A DNA stretch of 64,000 nucleotides from Streptomyces sp. NBC_01485 (GCF_036227125.1 NZ_CP109435.1:682001-746000); one strand, 5' to 3'. Shown: positions 1-9,729, counted from the stretch's first letter. Numbers and translations are program-made. Notes: generated from the letters alone by a model not told the origin.

Positions 1-73
1 GGCTCTTGCGGCGACTCCGGGCGGCCAGGAACTCGGCGGCTCACCCATCAGGCGTCCGCCCGGGCCGCGAAGG

Positions 74-106
74 CTCCTGTTCGGTACCGAGCGACTCGAA
101 CAGGAG
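74..106. repeat. Inverted repeat upstream of the S53 protease gene
   Basis: Arms CTCCTGTTCG (74-83) and CGAACAGGAG (97-106) are perfect 10-bp complements around a 13-nt loop. It lies about 90 bp before the protease start. It could be the terminator of a gene left of the window or an operator or leader hairpin for the protease. No T-run follows it, which is usual for streptomycete terminators and so does not decide the matter. The rest of 1-194 shows no gene. Confidence 0.4.
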
Positions 107-194
107 TCCATAATTTCACATACATGGCATGCCCATGACGTACGCTCCCACCGATCTTTCTCCTTCGTACCCCCAAAGGTCTGGGAGGACCCGG

Positions 195-3100
195 ATGATC
201 AAGGTGGCCCTTTTCCAAGCACGGTTGGCGAGACTTGTCGCCGTCGTCGGCACTCTGGCGGCGCTGACGGTGGGATTACCGGCCGCCGCTTCCGCCTCCG
301 GCGGCACGAACACGATCAATACGAGCACGACCAGTACGAACACGATCAGTACCGAGACGATCGGTACCGAGACGGCCGGTACCGGCGCAGCGTCGGAGCC
401 GCAGCCGGCGGCCACCCGTCAACTGTGCGCGAGACCCGAACGGCCCGGCGAAATGGCCTGCTTCGCGGTCGCACGCGACGACGTCCCGTCCGGCAAGGGG
501 CTGCAACCCCTGCTGGCCCCGGCCGGGCTGGGCCCCGCCGATCTGCAGAGCGCCTACGACCTGCCGTCGGACGCCGCGGGCGGCGGTGCCACGGTGGCCG
601 TCGTCGTCGCCTACGACAACCCCAACGCCGAGGCCGATCTCGCCACCTACCGCTCGCAGTTCGGCCTGCCGCCCTGCACCACCGCCAACGGGTGCTTCCG
701 CAAGACCGACCAGCGGGGCGGCACCGACTACCCGCAGCCCGACGCGGGCTGGGCGGCCGAGATCGCCCTCGACCTGGACATGGTCAGCGCCGTCTGCCCG
801 CGGTGCTCCATCCTGCTCGTCGAGGCGGACGGGCCGGACATCGACAGCCTCGGCACAGCGGAGAACACCGCCGTCGCGCTCGGCGCGACGTACGTGTCCA
901 ACAGCTGGGGCGCCAGCGAGAACGCGGTCGGCGACGTCTCCGGCGACGCGTACTTCAAACACCCGGGCGTGGCCATCACCTTCAGCACCGGCGACTTCGG
1001 CTACGGCTTCGGCCCCAGCTTCCCGGCGACGCTGCCGTACGTGACCGCGGTCGGCGGGACCTCCCTGAGCCGCGACGGCGCGGCGGCCCGCGGCTGGAGC
1101 GAGACCGCGTGGACCGGTGCGGGCAGCGGCTGCTCGGCCCACCAGGCCAAGCCGTCCTTCCAGACCGACCGCGGCTGCGCGAAGCGCGCCGAGTCGGACG
1201 TGTCGGCGGTCGCCGACCCGAACACCGGGGTGAGCGTCTACAACACGTACGAGGACGGAGGCTGGGGCGTGTACGGCGGAACCAGCGCGTCCGCCCCGAT
1301 CATCGCCGCGACCTACGCCCTCGCCGGGGCGCCCGGCAAGACCACCTACCCGGGCGCCTACCCGTACGCCCACCCCGGCGCGCTCAACGACGTGACCACC
1401 GGCACCAACGGCACCTGCTCCCCCGCCTACCTGTGCACCTCCAACGCCGGCTACGACGGCCCCACCGGCCTCGGCACCCCCGACGGCACCGCCGCCTTCA
1501 CGACCGGCCCGTACGGCGAGCTGGCCGGCAAGGTGACCGACCCCGGCACCGGCGCGCCGCTCGGCGGGGTGCGGATCACCGCGGGCGCGAACGCCACGAC
1601 GACCGACGAACAGGGCGCGTACGACATGACCCTCCCGGCGGGCACGTACGACGTGTCCGCCGCCAGGTTCGGCTACGGCAGCGCCACGACGGCCGGGGTC
1701 GAGATCGCCGACCGGCAGACCGCCACCCGGAGCTTCACCCTCACCGCCCAGCCCCTGGTCACCGTCAGCGGACGGATCCGGGACGGCTCCGGGCACGGCT
1801 GGCCGCTCCACGCAGGCGTCCAGGTCGCGGACGAGCCCGCCACCCGTACGTACACCGACCCCGACACCGGCCGCTACACCCTCCGGCTGCCCGCCAACAG
1901 CACGTTCAGCCTCCAGGTCGACCCGGTGTACCCGGGCTACCAGGTGACGACGACCGACCTGACGGTCGCGGACCGGGGGCGCACCAAGAACGTCAGCGTG
2001 CCCGTCGACGCCGCGGCCTGCGTCGCGCCCGGCTACACGCAGGCGTACAGCAACGGCACGGAGACCTTCGACGGTACGCAGACGCCCGTCGGCTGGACCG
2101 TCACCGACGCCGCCGGCCGGGGCCACGCCTGGCGCTTCGAGGACCTCGCCGGACGGGGCAACGTGACCGGCGGGTCGGGCGGCTTCGCCATCGTGGACAG
2201 CGACCACTACGGCGACTCGCAGGACACCTCCCTGCTCTCCCCGGTACTCGACATGACCGGCCACGCGACCCCGGCGGTCCGCTTCAGCACCTACTACAAG
2301 AAGTTCTCGGACGCCTCCAAGGCCGACGTCGACCTCAGCGTGGACGGCGGGAAGACCTGGTCCACGGTGTGGCACCGCGACACCGTCAACGCCGGTCCCG
2401 GGCCGCAGTCCATCGCCCTCCCGTCCGCCGCCGGACAGCGGGCCGTGCAGATCCGGTTCCACTACCGGGGCGACTACGCCTACTACTGGGAGGTCGACGA
2501 CGTCGCCTTCGGCGGTATGACCTGCACGCCGGTACCGGGCGGGCTGCTGCACGGCACGGTGACCGACCGCAACACCGGAAAACCGGTCGGCTCGGCTGCG
2601 ATCGGCGGCAAGGGTACGGCGACCACCGCCGCCGACGGCTCCTACGTGCTCTTCTCGCCGGTGACCGGCAAGCAGCGGTTCACCGTGACCGCCGACCACT
2701 ACAGCGCGCTGAGCACCGCGGCCCGGGTCGGCCGGGACCACGTCACCCGGCTCGACGCCGCGCTGCGCGCCGGACGCCTGTCCGTGTCCCCGGCGTCGGT
2801 GCGCAGGTCGGTGACCGAGGGGAGGACGGCGACCACGAAGGTCACGCTGAAGAACACCGGCTCGGCTCCCCTCACCGTGACCCTCACCGAGCGGTCCGGC
2901 GACCTGCCGACCGCAGACGCGGCGGACCGTCAGGACGTACCGGGCGACTACAGCCCGCTGCCCCTGACCCCGGGTTCGAACAAGGGCCCCCGAAAGGGCT
3001 CCCCCGGCGGCAAGACCGCGAGCGCCGGCGGCGGAGCCGCGAGCCCCGACGTACCGGCCGCCGCGGCCCCCGCCTGGACCGGCCTGGCCGACTATCCGAC

Positions 3101-4145
3101 CCCGGTCATGGACAACGCCGTCGCCACCGGCCCGGACGGCCGGGTCTACTCGGTCGGCGGCGCCGACGGCACGTCCCTCGTGACCGACGGCTACGTCTAC
3201 GACCCCGTGACCGCCGCCTGGTCGGCGATCCCCGGCGGCCTCACCACACCCCGCGACGCCCCCCAATCCGCCTTCCTCGACGGCAAGTTGTACGTCACCG
3301 GCGGCTGGGACGCGGACGGCGCCACCGTCGCCACCACCGAGGTCTACGACCCCCGGCACCACACCTGGTCCACCGCCGAGCCGTCCCCGGCCGGTCACGC
3401 GGCGGCCGCCTCCGCCACGCTGGACGGCAAGTGGTACCTGGTCGGCGGCTGCGGCGCGCAGGGCTGCGGCAGCAGCGACGTCCAGGTCTACGACCCGGCC
3501 ACCGACACCTGGAGCGCGGCGGCCCCGTACCCCGAGGCCATCTCCTGGCTGGGCTGCGGCGGCATCTCCGGCGCCCTCTACTGCGCGGGCGGCACCACCC
3601 CGGCGGCCGGCACCCGGCACGGCTACGCGTACGACCCCGCGTCCGCCGCCTGGACCCCGATCACCGACCTGCCCTTCGACCTGTGGGCCTCGGCCTACAC
3701 CACCGCCGACGGCCGCTTCCTGCTCTCCGGCGGCGCCAGCAGCCTGCTGTCCGCCTTCACCACCGCCGGTTACGCCTACGACCCGGCCGCCCGCACCTGG
3801 TCGCCCCTCCCCACCGCCGCCGTCCCTCTCTACCGGGCCGGCAGCGCCTGCGGCTTCTACCGCGTCGGCGGCGCACCGAGCGCCTACGACGCCCATCCCT
3901 ACGTCGAGCAGCTCCCGGGCCTCGACAGTTGCGTCCCCACCACCGACGTGACCTGGCTCTCGGCCACCCCCACCACCCGCACCCTCGCCCCCGGCCAACG
4001 CCTGACGGTCACGGTCCGCCTGGCCGCGACCGCCCCGGCCGTCGACACCACCGGCACCTACACCGCCGCCCTCGCGGTCCGCACGGACACGCCGTACGTC
4101 TATCCGACGGTCCCGGTGTCGATGACCGTGACACCCCGCCGATAG
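195..4145 (+). CDS. Secreted sedolisin-like (S53) peptidase with CarboxypepD_reg and kelch repeats
   Basis: A 1316-aa exported protein. The start at 195 is chosen over the ATG at 129 because GGGAGG sits at 183-188 and the product then opens with a normal signal peptide (MIKVALFQARLARLV..., cleavage likely after ASA near residue 34). A Ser/Thr-rich linker follows. The sedolisin core (about 75-450) shows the Glu/Asp pair in EIALDLD (E189, D193), the TGDFG motif (D267) and the nucleophile motif GGTSASAP (S364), all expected for S53 serine-carboxyl peptidases. Downstream are CarboxypepD_reg-like beta-sandwich repeats (about 460-620 and 785-870), a jelly-roll-like segment (about 620-780), a Pro/Gly/Ala linker, five or six kelch-type repeats (about 955-1220) and a C-terminal Ig-like domain. 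It probably degrades protein outside the cell. The kelch propeller may bind substrate or envelope polymer (inference). No pro-domain of usual S53 size is visible. Confidence 0.85.
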   Translation: MIKVALFQARLARLVAVVGTLAALTVGLPAAASASGGTNTINTSTTSTNTISTETIGTETAGTGAASEPQPAATRQLCARPERPGEMACFAVARDDVPSGKGLQPLLAPAGLGPADLQSAYDLPSDAAGGGATVAVVVAYDNPNAEADLATYRSQFGLPPCTTANGCFRKTDQRGGTDYPQPDAGWAAEIALDLDMVSAVCPRCSILLVEADGPDIDSLGTAENTAVALGATYVSNSWGASENAVGDVSGDAYFKHPGVAITFSTGDFGYGFGPSFPATLPYVTAVGGTSLSRDGAAARGWSETAWTGAGSGCSAHQAKPSFQTDRGCAKRAESDVSAVADPNTGVSVYNTYEDGGWGVYGGTSASAPIIAATYALAGAPGKTTYPGAYPYAHPGALNDVTTGTNGTCSPAYLCTSNAGYDGPTGLGTPDGTAAFTTGPYGELAGKVTDPGTGAPLGGVRITAGANATTTDEQGAYDMTLPAGTYDVSAARFGYGSATTAGVEIADRQTATRSFTLTAQPLVTVSGRIRDGSGHGWPLHAGVQVADEPATRTYTDPDTGRYTLRLPANSTFSLQVDPVYPGYQVTTTDLTVADRGRTKNVSVPVDAAACVAPGYTQAYSNGTETFDGTQTPVGWTVTDAAGRGHAWRFEDLAGRGNVTGGSGGFAIVDSDHYGDSQDTSLLSPVLDMTGHATPAVRFSTYYKKFSDASKADVDLSVDGGKTWSTVWHRDTVNAGPGPQSIALPSAAGQRAVQIRFHYRGDYAYYWEVDDVAFGGMTCTPVPGGLLHGTVTDRNTGKPVGSAAIGGKGTATTAADGSYVLFSPVTGKQRFTVTADHYSALSTAARVGRDHVTRLDAALRAGRLSVSPASVRRSVTEGRTATTKVTLKNTGSAPLTVTLTERSGDLPTADAADRQDVPGDYSPLPLTPGSNKGPRKGSPGGKTASAGGGAASPDVPAAAAPAWTGLADYPTPVMDNAVATGPDGRVYSVGGADGTSLVTDGYVYDPVTAAWSAIPGGLTTPRDAPQSAFLDGKLYVTGGWDADGATVATTEVYDPRHHTWSTAEPSPAGHAAAASATLDGKWYLVGGCGAQGCGSSDVQVYDPATDTWSAAAPYPEAISWLGCGGISGALYCAGGTTPAAGTRHGYAYDPASAAWTPITDLPFDLWASAYTTADGRFLLSGGASSLLSAFTTAGYAYDPAARTWSPLPTAAVPLYRAGSACGFYRVGGAPSAYDAHPYVEQLPGLDSCVPTTDVTWLSATPTTRTLAPGQRLTVTVRLAATAPAVDTTGTYTAALAVRTDTPYVYPTVPVSMTVTPRR

Positions 4146-4160
4146 CCGGAAAGGAGAACG

Positions 4161-4201
4161 CCGAAGGCCCCTCATCGCAAGACGATCCGAGGGGCCTTCG
4201 G
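4161..4201. terminator. Bidirectional hairpin terminator
   Basis: Perfect 13-bp arms CCGAAGGCCCCTC (4161-4173) and GAGGGGCCTTCGG (4189-4201) enclose a 15-nt loop. The hairpin lies between the convergent 3' ends of the S53 protease gene (+) and the MFS fragment (-), so it can end transcription from both sides. Confidence 0.85.
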
Positions 4202-4210
4202 CCTGGCAGG

Positions 4211-4650
4211 TCAGGCGGCCTGGCCGGTCTCCGCCTCGTCGAGGCGCTTGCCCTTGGGGATGAGCAGGACGGCGACGGCGACCGCGCCGGAGAACAGCAG
4301 GAACCCGTTGGTGTAACCGTCGTCGCCGTAGAACTCGGTGCCCTTCAGGACCTTGCCGTCCTTGGCCAGGACCACGAAGGCGACCTGCATGAGCAGCCCC
4401 TGCACGACGCCCTGCACCATGCCCCGGGCGCCGTTGGCCAGTGCCTGCTCCTCCGGTTCCACCGACTCGATGATCATGACGGGGATCATGGAGACGATCA
4501 TGCCCATCCCCACCGCGGCGAACGCGCCGACCGCCATGAACTGGGCGACGCTGTGGTGGAACTGGGAGGTGAGGGCGAGCCCGACGGCCACCAGCCCGCC
4601 GCCGGTGGCCAGCAGCAGACGTGAGTCGAAGCGCCGGGCGAGCACTCCGG
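4211..4650 (-). pseudogene. 5'-truncated MFS transporter (C-terminal third)
   Basis: Minus-strand reading into 4211 gives the last transmembrane helices of a 14-helix (DHA2-type) major facilitator: hydrophobic segments around LLLATGGGLVAVGLALTS and AVGAFAAVGMGMIVSMIPV, the loop SVEPEEQALANGARGMVQG, a last helix and a short charged tail. Homology stops abruptly near 4645-4655 (GVLARRFDSRLLL is the last MFS-like text). Upstream, the strand is instead the complement of a GH3 gene. The first two thirds, the start codon and the promoter are missing, so no working transporter can be made. The fragment ends properly at a terminator hairpin. Confidence 0.85.
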
Positions 4651-5924
4651 TCGCCCCCCAGTTCCAGGGCGGCGGCAGCTCGCTCGTCAACTCCACCCGT
4701 GTCGACACCCCGTCGGCGGCGATCCGGGCTCTCGGCCACACCGTCACCTACGCGGCCGGGTTCACGAACGACCGAGCGAAGGACGCAGCGAAGAACGGAG
4801 CGGAGGACCGAGCGCAGGCCGAAGCGCTGGACGAAGCGCTGGATCCGACGGCGTTGCGCGAGGAGGCCGTGCGGATCGCCCGGGAGGCCGAGATCGCCGT
4901 GGTCTTCGTCGGACTGCGCGGCGAGACCGAGGGCAGCGACCGCGAGCACCTCGAACTGCCCGTCGAACAGGTGGAGTTGGTGCACGCGGTCGCCGCCGTC
5001 GCCGTGCGCACCGTGGTCGTCCTCTCGACCGGCGCGGTGGTGTCCCTGGAGGGCTGGCACGACGACGCCGACGCGATCGTGGCTGGCTGGCTGCTCGGCC
5101 AGGCCGCGGGCGGCGCCCTCGCGGACGTGCTCTCCGGCGCCGTCAATCCGTCCGGCCACCTGGCCGAGAGCATCCCGCTCCGCCTGGAGGACAACCCCAG
5201 TTACCTCACCTTCCCCGGCGAAGCGGGCCATGTCCGTTACGGCGAGGGCGTGATGGTCGGCTACCGCCACTACGAGAGCGTCGGACTCGACGTCCGCCAC
5301 CCCTTCGGACACGGGCTGAGCTACACCACCTTCAGCACCGGCGAGTTGGCCGTCGACGTCACCGGTGACGACACCGCCACGGTCCGGGTCACCGTGACCA
5401 ACACCGGTGACCGGGCCGGTAAGCACGTCGTCCAGGTGTACGTCGCCACCGCTGCCGGACCGGTGTGCCGTCCCACCCGTGAGCTGCGCGCCTTCACCAA
5501 GGTCGCCTTGCGGCCCGGAGAGTCCCGTACCGTCGAACTCCCCCTGGATCGCCGCGCGTTCGCCTACTACGACGTCGAGCAAGGGCGTTGGGCGGTCGCG
5601 CCGGGCTCGTACACGGTCCAGATCGGCGCGAGCGCCGCCCGCGTCGTCGCCGAACAGACCGTCACCCTCACCGGCGACACCACCGCCATCGCCCTGTCCC
5701 TCGACTCCTCCCTCGGCGACTGGCTCGCCCACCCGGTCGCCGGCCCGCTGCTCCAACAGGCGCTCAGCGCCGGGGAGACCGTGGAACAGCGCCGGGGGTC
5801 GGAGGCCAACGGCGACCTCATCCACATGATCGCGTCCATCCCGGCCCGCCAGTTCCTGCACTTTCCCGGCATCACCCTCTCCACCGACGACCTGACCCAG
5901 ATCCTGGAGAGCACGCAGCGCTGA
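4651..5924 (+). pseudogene. 5'-truncated GH3 beta-glucosidase (C-terminal half)
   Basis: Plus-strand reading resumes GH3 homology at about 4651 with APQFQGGGSSLVNSTRVDTP, the segment that begins the alpha/beta sandwich domain. It continues through VVFVGLRGETEGSDRE, the GH3 hallmark FGHGLSYTTF and a fibronectin-III-like C-terminal domain to a stop at 5922-5924. About 424 codons survive, where family members have roughly 750-800. The (beta/alpha)8 barrel and its Asp nucleophile are gone and there is no start codon near the junction. The next in-frame ATG is deep inside, before VGYRHYE. This is a relic of a sugar-utilisation gene that probably stood divergent to the adjacent MFS gene. Confidence 0.88.
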
Positions 5925-6111
5925 CGCCATCGGCAGCCACCACCGCTGCCCCGAGGACATACGGCTGCCGGCCGACGCGGGCCTGAACCGCCTACCGCTT
6001 CGGAATCGGGTGGGCCCGCAGCGAGCCCGTCGAGGGACACGTCTCACTCACCGAACCACACAGGCCCGTCCGCTGCCGTCGGCCGCAGGCCCGGGTCACC
6101 GCCCCGTCCCG

Positions 6112-6591
6112 TCACTCGGACGTCGTCGTCTCGAACCACGTGGGCTCGTCGGAGAGCGCCTGCTTGATGCGGAAGAGCTGCCGTTCGTGCATCGGCGGCA
6201 GGGCGTCCAAGGCGAACCAGCCCACGTCGACGGACTCGTCGTCGTTGACCCGCGCCTCGCCGCCGACGGCCCGGCAGCGGAAGGTGACGTCCATGAACTG
6301 GCACTTGTCGCCGTTCGGGTACTCCACCTGCCTCCCCGTCCGGATCAGGACGACGCGCTCGGGGACGCAGTGCACGCCCGCCTCCTCGTACACCTCGCGC
6401 ACTGCGCAGTCCGCCGGCTGCTCGCCCGGGTCCGGGATGCCGTTGATCACGGTCCACTGGTGGTTGTCCGCGCGCTGGCCCAGCAGCACCCGGCCGGCGT
6501 CGTCGAAGACGACGGCGCTGACGCCGGGGAGCCAGAGCAGTTGGTGGCCGGCGGAGGCCCGGATCTCGGTGATGAAGTCAGGAATCGGCAT
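6112..6591 (-). CDS. NUDIX hydrolase
   Basis: 159 aa. The Nudix box is complete: GIPDPGEQPADCAVREVYEE followed by AGV fits Gx5Ex7REUxEExGU, so a metal-dependent pyrophosphohydrolase is expected. The N-terminus (FITEIRASAGHQLLWLPGVSAVVFDD) matches streptomycete NUDIX proteins that act on nucleoside diphosphate derivatives. The actual substrate cannot be read from the sequence. Start at 6591 (ATG). The preceding 187 bp (5925-6111), between it and the GH3 relic, contain nothing recognisable. It lies 124 bp downstream of lnt on the same strand, separated by an 18-bp repeat array. Confidence 0.9.
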   Translation of the reverse strand: MPIPDFITEIRASAGHQLLWLPGVSAVVFDDAGRVLLGQRADNHQWTVINGIPDPGEQPADCAVREVYEEAGVHCVPERVVLIRTGRQVEYPNGDKCQFMDVTFRCRAVGGEARVNDDESVDVGWFALDALPPMHERQLFRIKQALSDEPTWFETTTSE

Positions 6592-6618
6592 GCACCGACC
6601 CTATCCAGTCGGCCCTGT

Positions 6619-6693
6619 ACAGGAGGGTCCTCCTGTCCGGGACGCTCCTCCTGCCCGGGGCGCTCCTTCTGTCGGGGACGGTCCTGTCCGGGC
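6619..6693. repeat. 18-bp-period imperfect repeat with hairpin between lnt and the NUDIX gene
   Basis: 6619-6636 is an inverted repeat (ACAGGAGG / CCTCCTGT, 2-nt centre). From about 6627 four related units follow: GTCCTCCTGTCCGGGAC, GCTCCTCCTGCCCGGGGC, GCTCCTTCTGTCGGGGAC and the shorter GGTCCTGTCCGGGC. They occupy the gap after the lnt stop. The strong hairpin may terminate lnt transcription, and the repeats look like slippage products. Confidence 0.55.
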
Positions 6694-6715
6694 GACCCCA
6701 TCGGGGACGGGCCGA

Positions 6716-8326
6716 TCAGTTCGTCGCGCTCCGTCGGGCCCGCACCCCGGCGCCGATCGCCCATCCCAGACCGCCCGCGGCGACGAGCACGAGGGCGATC
6801 TCGGGCAGGATGCCCAGCTTGGTCGCGGGCGTCTCCGAGGAGCGCAGGGGCACCTTCTGCACCAGCGAGTCCGCGACGAACATGCCGGTCTTCTGGGTGA
6901 TCCTTCCGTCCGGCATGATGATCGCACTGACGCCGCTGGTCACGGGCACCGTGACGGTCCGGCTGTGCTCGACCGCGCGGACGCGTGACATGGCGAGCTG
7001 CTGGTAGGTCATCTCGCTGCGGTCGAAGGTCGCGTTGTTGCTCGGCACGGAGATCACCTGCGCGCCGTGGGTGACCGTGTCGCGCACGGCCCAGTCGAAG
7101 GCCGCCTCGTAGCAGGTGGCGAGACCGACCTTGGCGCCGTCCATGTCGAACACGCCCGGCTTGCTGCCCCGGCTGAAGTCCTGGCGGACCATGGAGGTCC
7201 AGTTCCCGTTGATGGCCCCGATGAGCGAGCGCAGCGGGAGGTACTCGCCGAACGGCTGGACCTGCCGCTTGTCGTACGTCTGGGTGGGTCCCTTCACCGG
7301 GTCCCACAGGATCTGCTCGTTGTAGAGCTTGCCGTCGCGCTCGACGACCCCGCCGACCGAGATGGGCGCGCCGATCGCCTTGGCCGCGTTGTCGATGACG
7401 ACGGCCGCGTCGGCGTAGGCGAAGGGGTCGATGTCGGAGGAGTTCTCGGGCCACAGCACGAAGTCGGGCCGGGCGACCTTGCCCGCCTTGACCTCGGCGG
7501 CCAGCCGCTCCGTCTCGCGCGCGTGGTAGTCGAGGACGGCCCGGCGCTGGGCGTTGAACTCCAGGCCGAGGCGGGGGACGTTGCCCTGGATGACGGCGAC
7601 CGTCGCGGTGCCGTCCTCCGCCTTGTCGCTCACCAGCGTGCGGGCGGCCACGGCGGCGACGACCGGAACGGCCACGCTGAGGAGCGCCACGGCGGCGGCC
7701 GACCGCCGCAGCTCACCCGTGCGCCGGCGCTCCAGGACGAGGCGTACGACCTCGTACAGGCCGAAGCCGCACAGGACGACCGCGAAGCCGAGGACCGGGG
7801 TGCCGCCCAGTGCGGCGAGGGGCAGGAAGACGCCGTCCGCCTGGCCGAAGGCGATCTTGCCCCAGGGGAAGCCGCGGAAGGGCACGCGCGCGCGTGCCGC
7901 CTCTCCGGCGATCCAGAGCGCGGCCGCCCACAGCGGCCAGGCCGGGAGCTTCGACACGGCGGCGGCGCCCACGCCGACCAGCGCGACGAAGACCGCCTCG
8001 ATGGCCACGAGGGCCAGCCAGGGCCCCGGGCCGACCTCGACGCCGGTCCACACCAGGAGCGGCAGCAGGAAACCCAGCCCGAAGAGGTAGCCGAGACCGA
8101 AGGCCGCCTTCCAGCTCCGGCCGCGCAGTACCCAGCCGAAGACGGCGAAGGCCGGCAGCGCCAGCCACCACAGCGTGCGTGGCGGGAAACTGACGTAGAG
8201 CAGCACTCCGGAGAGCGCCGCTGCGGCGGCCGGGACGAGGCGCAGGAGCCGGGCGCCGCGCGGGGCCGGCGCGGTCTGGGGCTCCGCCTGGTCCGGCTGG
8301 CCCACGGGAGGTGCGGTGACGGTCAC
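6716..8326 (-). CDS. lnt: Apolipoprotein N-acyltransferase
   Basis: 536-aa integral membrane enzyme that N-acylates the lipid-modified cysteine of lipoproteins. About six N-terminal transmembrane helices (residues 25-230) lead into a periplasmic-type nitrilase (CN-hydrolase) domain, then a last helix near 505-525. The nitrilase triad is visible: E294 in LWPENSSD, K353 in YDKRQVQPFGEYLP and C405 in LATCYEAAF. It starts with GTG at 8326, with GGAG overlapping the start, so a slightly different start is possible. Streptomyces often have two Lnt paralogues, and this is one full-length copy with all catalytic residues. It is divergent from the membrane protein at 8572. Confidence 0.93.
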   Translation of the reverse strand: MTVTAPPVGQPDQAEPQTAPAPRGARLLRLVPAAAAALSGVLLYVSFPPRTLWWLALPAFAVFGWVLRGRSWKAAFGLGYLFGLGFLLPLLVWTGVEVGPGPWLALVAIEAVFVALVGVGAAAVSKLPAWPLWAAALWIAGEAARARVPFRGFPWGKIAFGQADGVFLPLAALGGTPVLGFAVVLCGFGLYEVVRLVLERRRTGELRRSAAAVALLSVAVPVVAAVAARTLVSDKAEDGTATVAVIQGNVPRLGLEFNAQRRAVLDYHARETERLAAEVKAGKVARPDFVLWPENSSDIDPFAYADAAVVIDNAAKAIGAPISVGGVVERDGKLYNEQILWDPVKGPTQTYDKRQVQPFGEYLPLRSLIGAINGNWTSMVRQDFSRGSKPGVFDMDGAKVGLATCYEAAFDWAVRDTVTHGAQVISVPSNNATFDRSEMTYQQLAMSRVRAVEHSRTVTVPVTSGVSAIIMPDGRITQKTGMFVADSLVQKVPLRSSETPATKLGILPEIALVLVAAGGLGWAIGAGVRARRSATN

Positions 8327-8571
8327 TCCGGGAGTGTACGGCGGGTGAGCTTTTGGCCGACAGCACGGTCCGTCGACAGCTCAACCCACGGAGCAGCCCT
8401 CGGTCACCGCGCGACCGGCGCACAACCCGGCGCAAGTCATCCACAAACCGTCCATCAGCCGTTACGGTGAGCCAGGACTCCGGTCGCGCACGCGTTCGGG
8501 TCCGGCGCGGTTCGGGTCCGTCACGGTCGGGGGGCGACCGGGTTCGGGGGGACGGGGTGGGTTCCACGGGG

Positions 8572-9663
8572 ATGACGTCTGCGGCCGGCACGGGCGCGGA
8601 CGGAGAAGACGAAGAAAAGCGAAACGTTTCTGATGCGGCGGGCGTGGCCGTGTTCGGGGCCTGCGCCATCTGGTCCCTGGCCACCGCCGCCGTGCACGGG
8701 GGACGCCCCGAGGGGGTCCTGCTCGCGGTGCTTGCACTGGCCGCCGGATACGCGGCGGGGCGGATCTTCGGGGTGCTGCTGCCGGTCGCCGCGCCCTGCG
8801 CCGGGGCGCTGGCCGGGCTCGCCCTGGCGGTGGCCCTGCCCCGGCTCGCCCCGGGTCCCGAGACCGTCGCGCCGCTGGGTCACGCCGGTGCCACCGCCGC
8901 GCTGCTGACCCTGTCGGCCGGTGCCGCGTGCTGCGCCGCCTGGGCCGCGCCGGTGCCCGCGCTGCGGTGGGCGCTGTGGCTGCTCGCCGGGGTGATCTCG
9001 GTCGCCGGGGCGCTCCTGGGCTCGACCACGGCGGTGCTGACCTGTTGCGCCGTGCTGCTGTGCTCCCTTGCCGCCGGCCGGATGCGCCGCCGGGGCCCGG
9101 GCCTGCTGGCCCTGGCGGGGGCCGCCTTCCTGGTGACGGGCCTGACCTGGGCGGTCGCCGGACACACGCTGTCCGGCGGCCTCGCCGGCGCGCTGCGGGA
9201 CGGGCTGACGCCTCGCCGGGCCGACCTGTGGCGCGACGCCCTGGGCATGGCCCACGACGAGGCCGGACTCGGCGTGGGCCCCGGGCGCTTCGGGGAGCTG
9301 AGCACGACGGCGGCGCAGTCGACGCTGCCCGACGGCAAGCCCCATTCGGCGCCCCTGCAACTGGCGGCGGAGCAGGGTGTCGTCGGTGTGCTGCTGCTCG
9401 CCGCGGCCTTCTGCTGGGTGCTGTTCGCCCTGTGGCGCGCGCCGCGCCCCACACCGGTCGTCCTCACGGCGGGCGCCGCGCTCACGGGCCTCGCCGCCGT
9501 CGCCGCGATCGGCAACGCGCTGAGCTTCACCACGGTGTCGGTCGGCGCGGGGCTGCTGGCGGGCCTGGCCACGGCCCGACCGCTCACCGAGGAGCCCGCG
9601 CCGCCCGAGGCGCTGTCGGAGTTCGAGAGGGACCTGCGCCACGACGACCACCCGGCCGCCTGA
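8572..9663 (+). CDS. O-antigen ligase/polymerase-like membrane protein
   Basis: About 363 aa. After a short acidic N-terminus there are eight to ten hydrophobic segments. The large extracytoplasmic loop has the Wzy/WaaL-like pattern: DLWRDALGMAHDEAGLGVGPGRF, then HSAPLQLAAEQGVVGVLLL. The family transfers or polymerises undecaprenyl-linked glycans at the outer face of the membrane. The substrate here is unknown and no glycan cluster is adjacent. ATG 8572 is used. GTG 8557, 5 nt after a GGGGGGA stretch, is an equally good start in the same frame and adds five residues. Confidence 0.7.
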   Translation: MTSAAGTGADGEDEEKRNVSDAAGVAVFGACAIWSLATAAVHGGRPEGVLLAVLALAAGYAAGRIFGVLLPVAAPCAGALAGLALAVALPRLAPGPETVAPLGHAGATAALLTLSAGAACCAAWAAPVPALRWALWLLAGVISVAGALLGSTTAVLTCCAVLLCSLAAGRMRRRGPGLLALAGAAFLVTGLTWAVAGHTLSGGLAGALRDGLTPRRADLWRDALGMAHDEAGLGVGPGRFGELSTTAAQSTLPDGKPHSAPLQLAAEQGVVGVLLLAAAFCWVLFALWRAPRPTPVVLTAGAALTGLAAVAAIGNALSFTTVSVGAGLLAGLATARPLTEEPAPPEALSEFERDLRHDDHPAA

Positions 9664-9729
9664 CGCGCCCGCGCCCGTGCCCGCTGGAGGCGAACGTAAG
9701 ACGGAGGTCGGGCGGACTTCAGACGGACG

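Noticed and set aside
276..6047. A 1923-codon open frame on the minus strand
   Set aside because: It is antisense to the S53 protease gene and the GH3 relic, reads as Arg/Gly/Ala/Val text with no domain, and results from GC-rich third positions.
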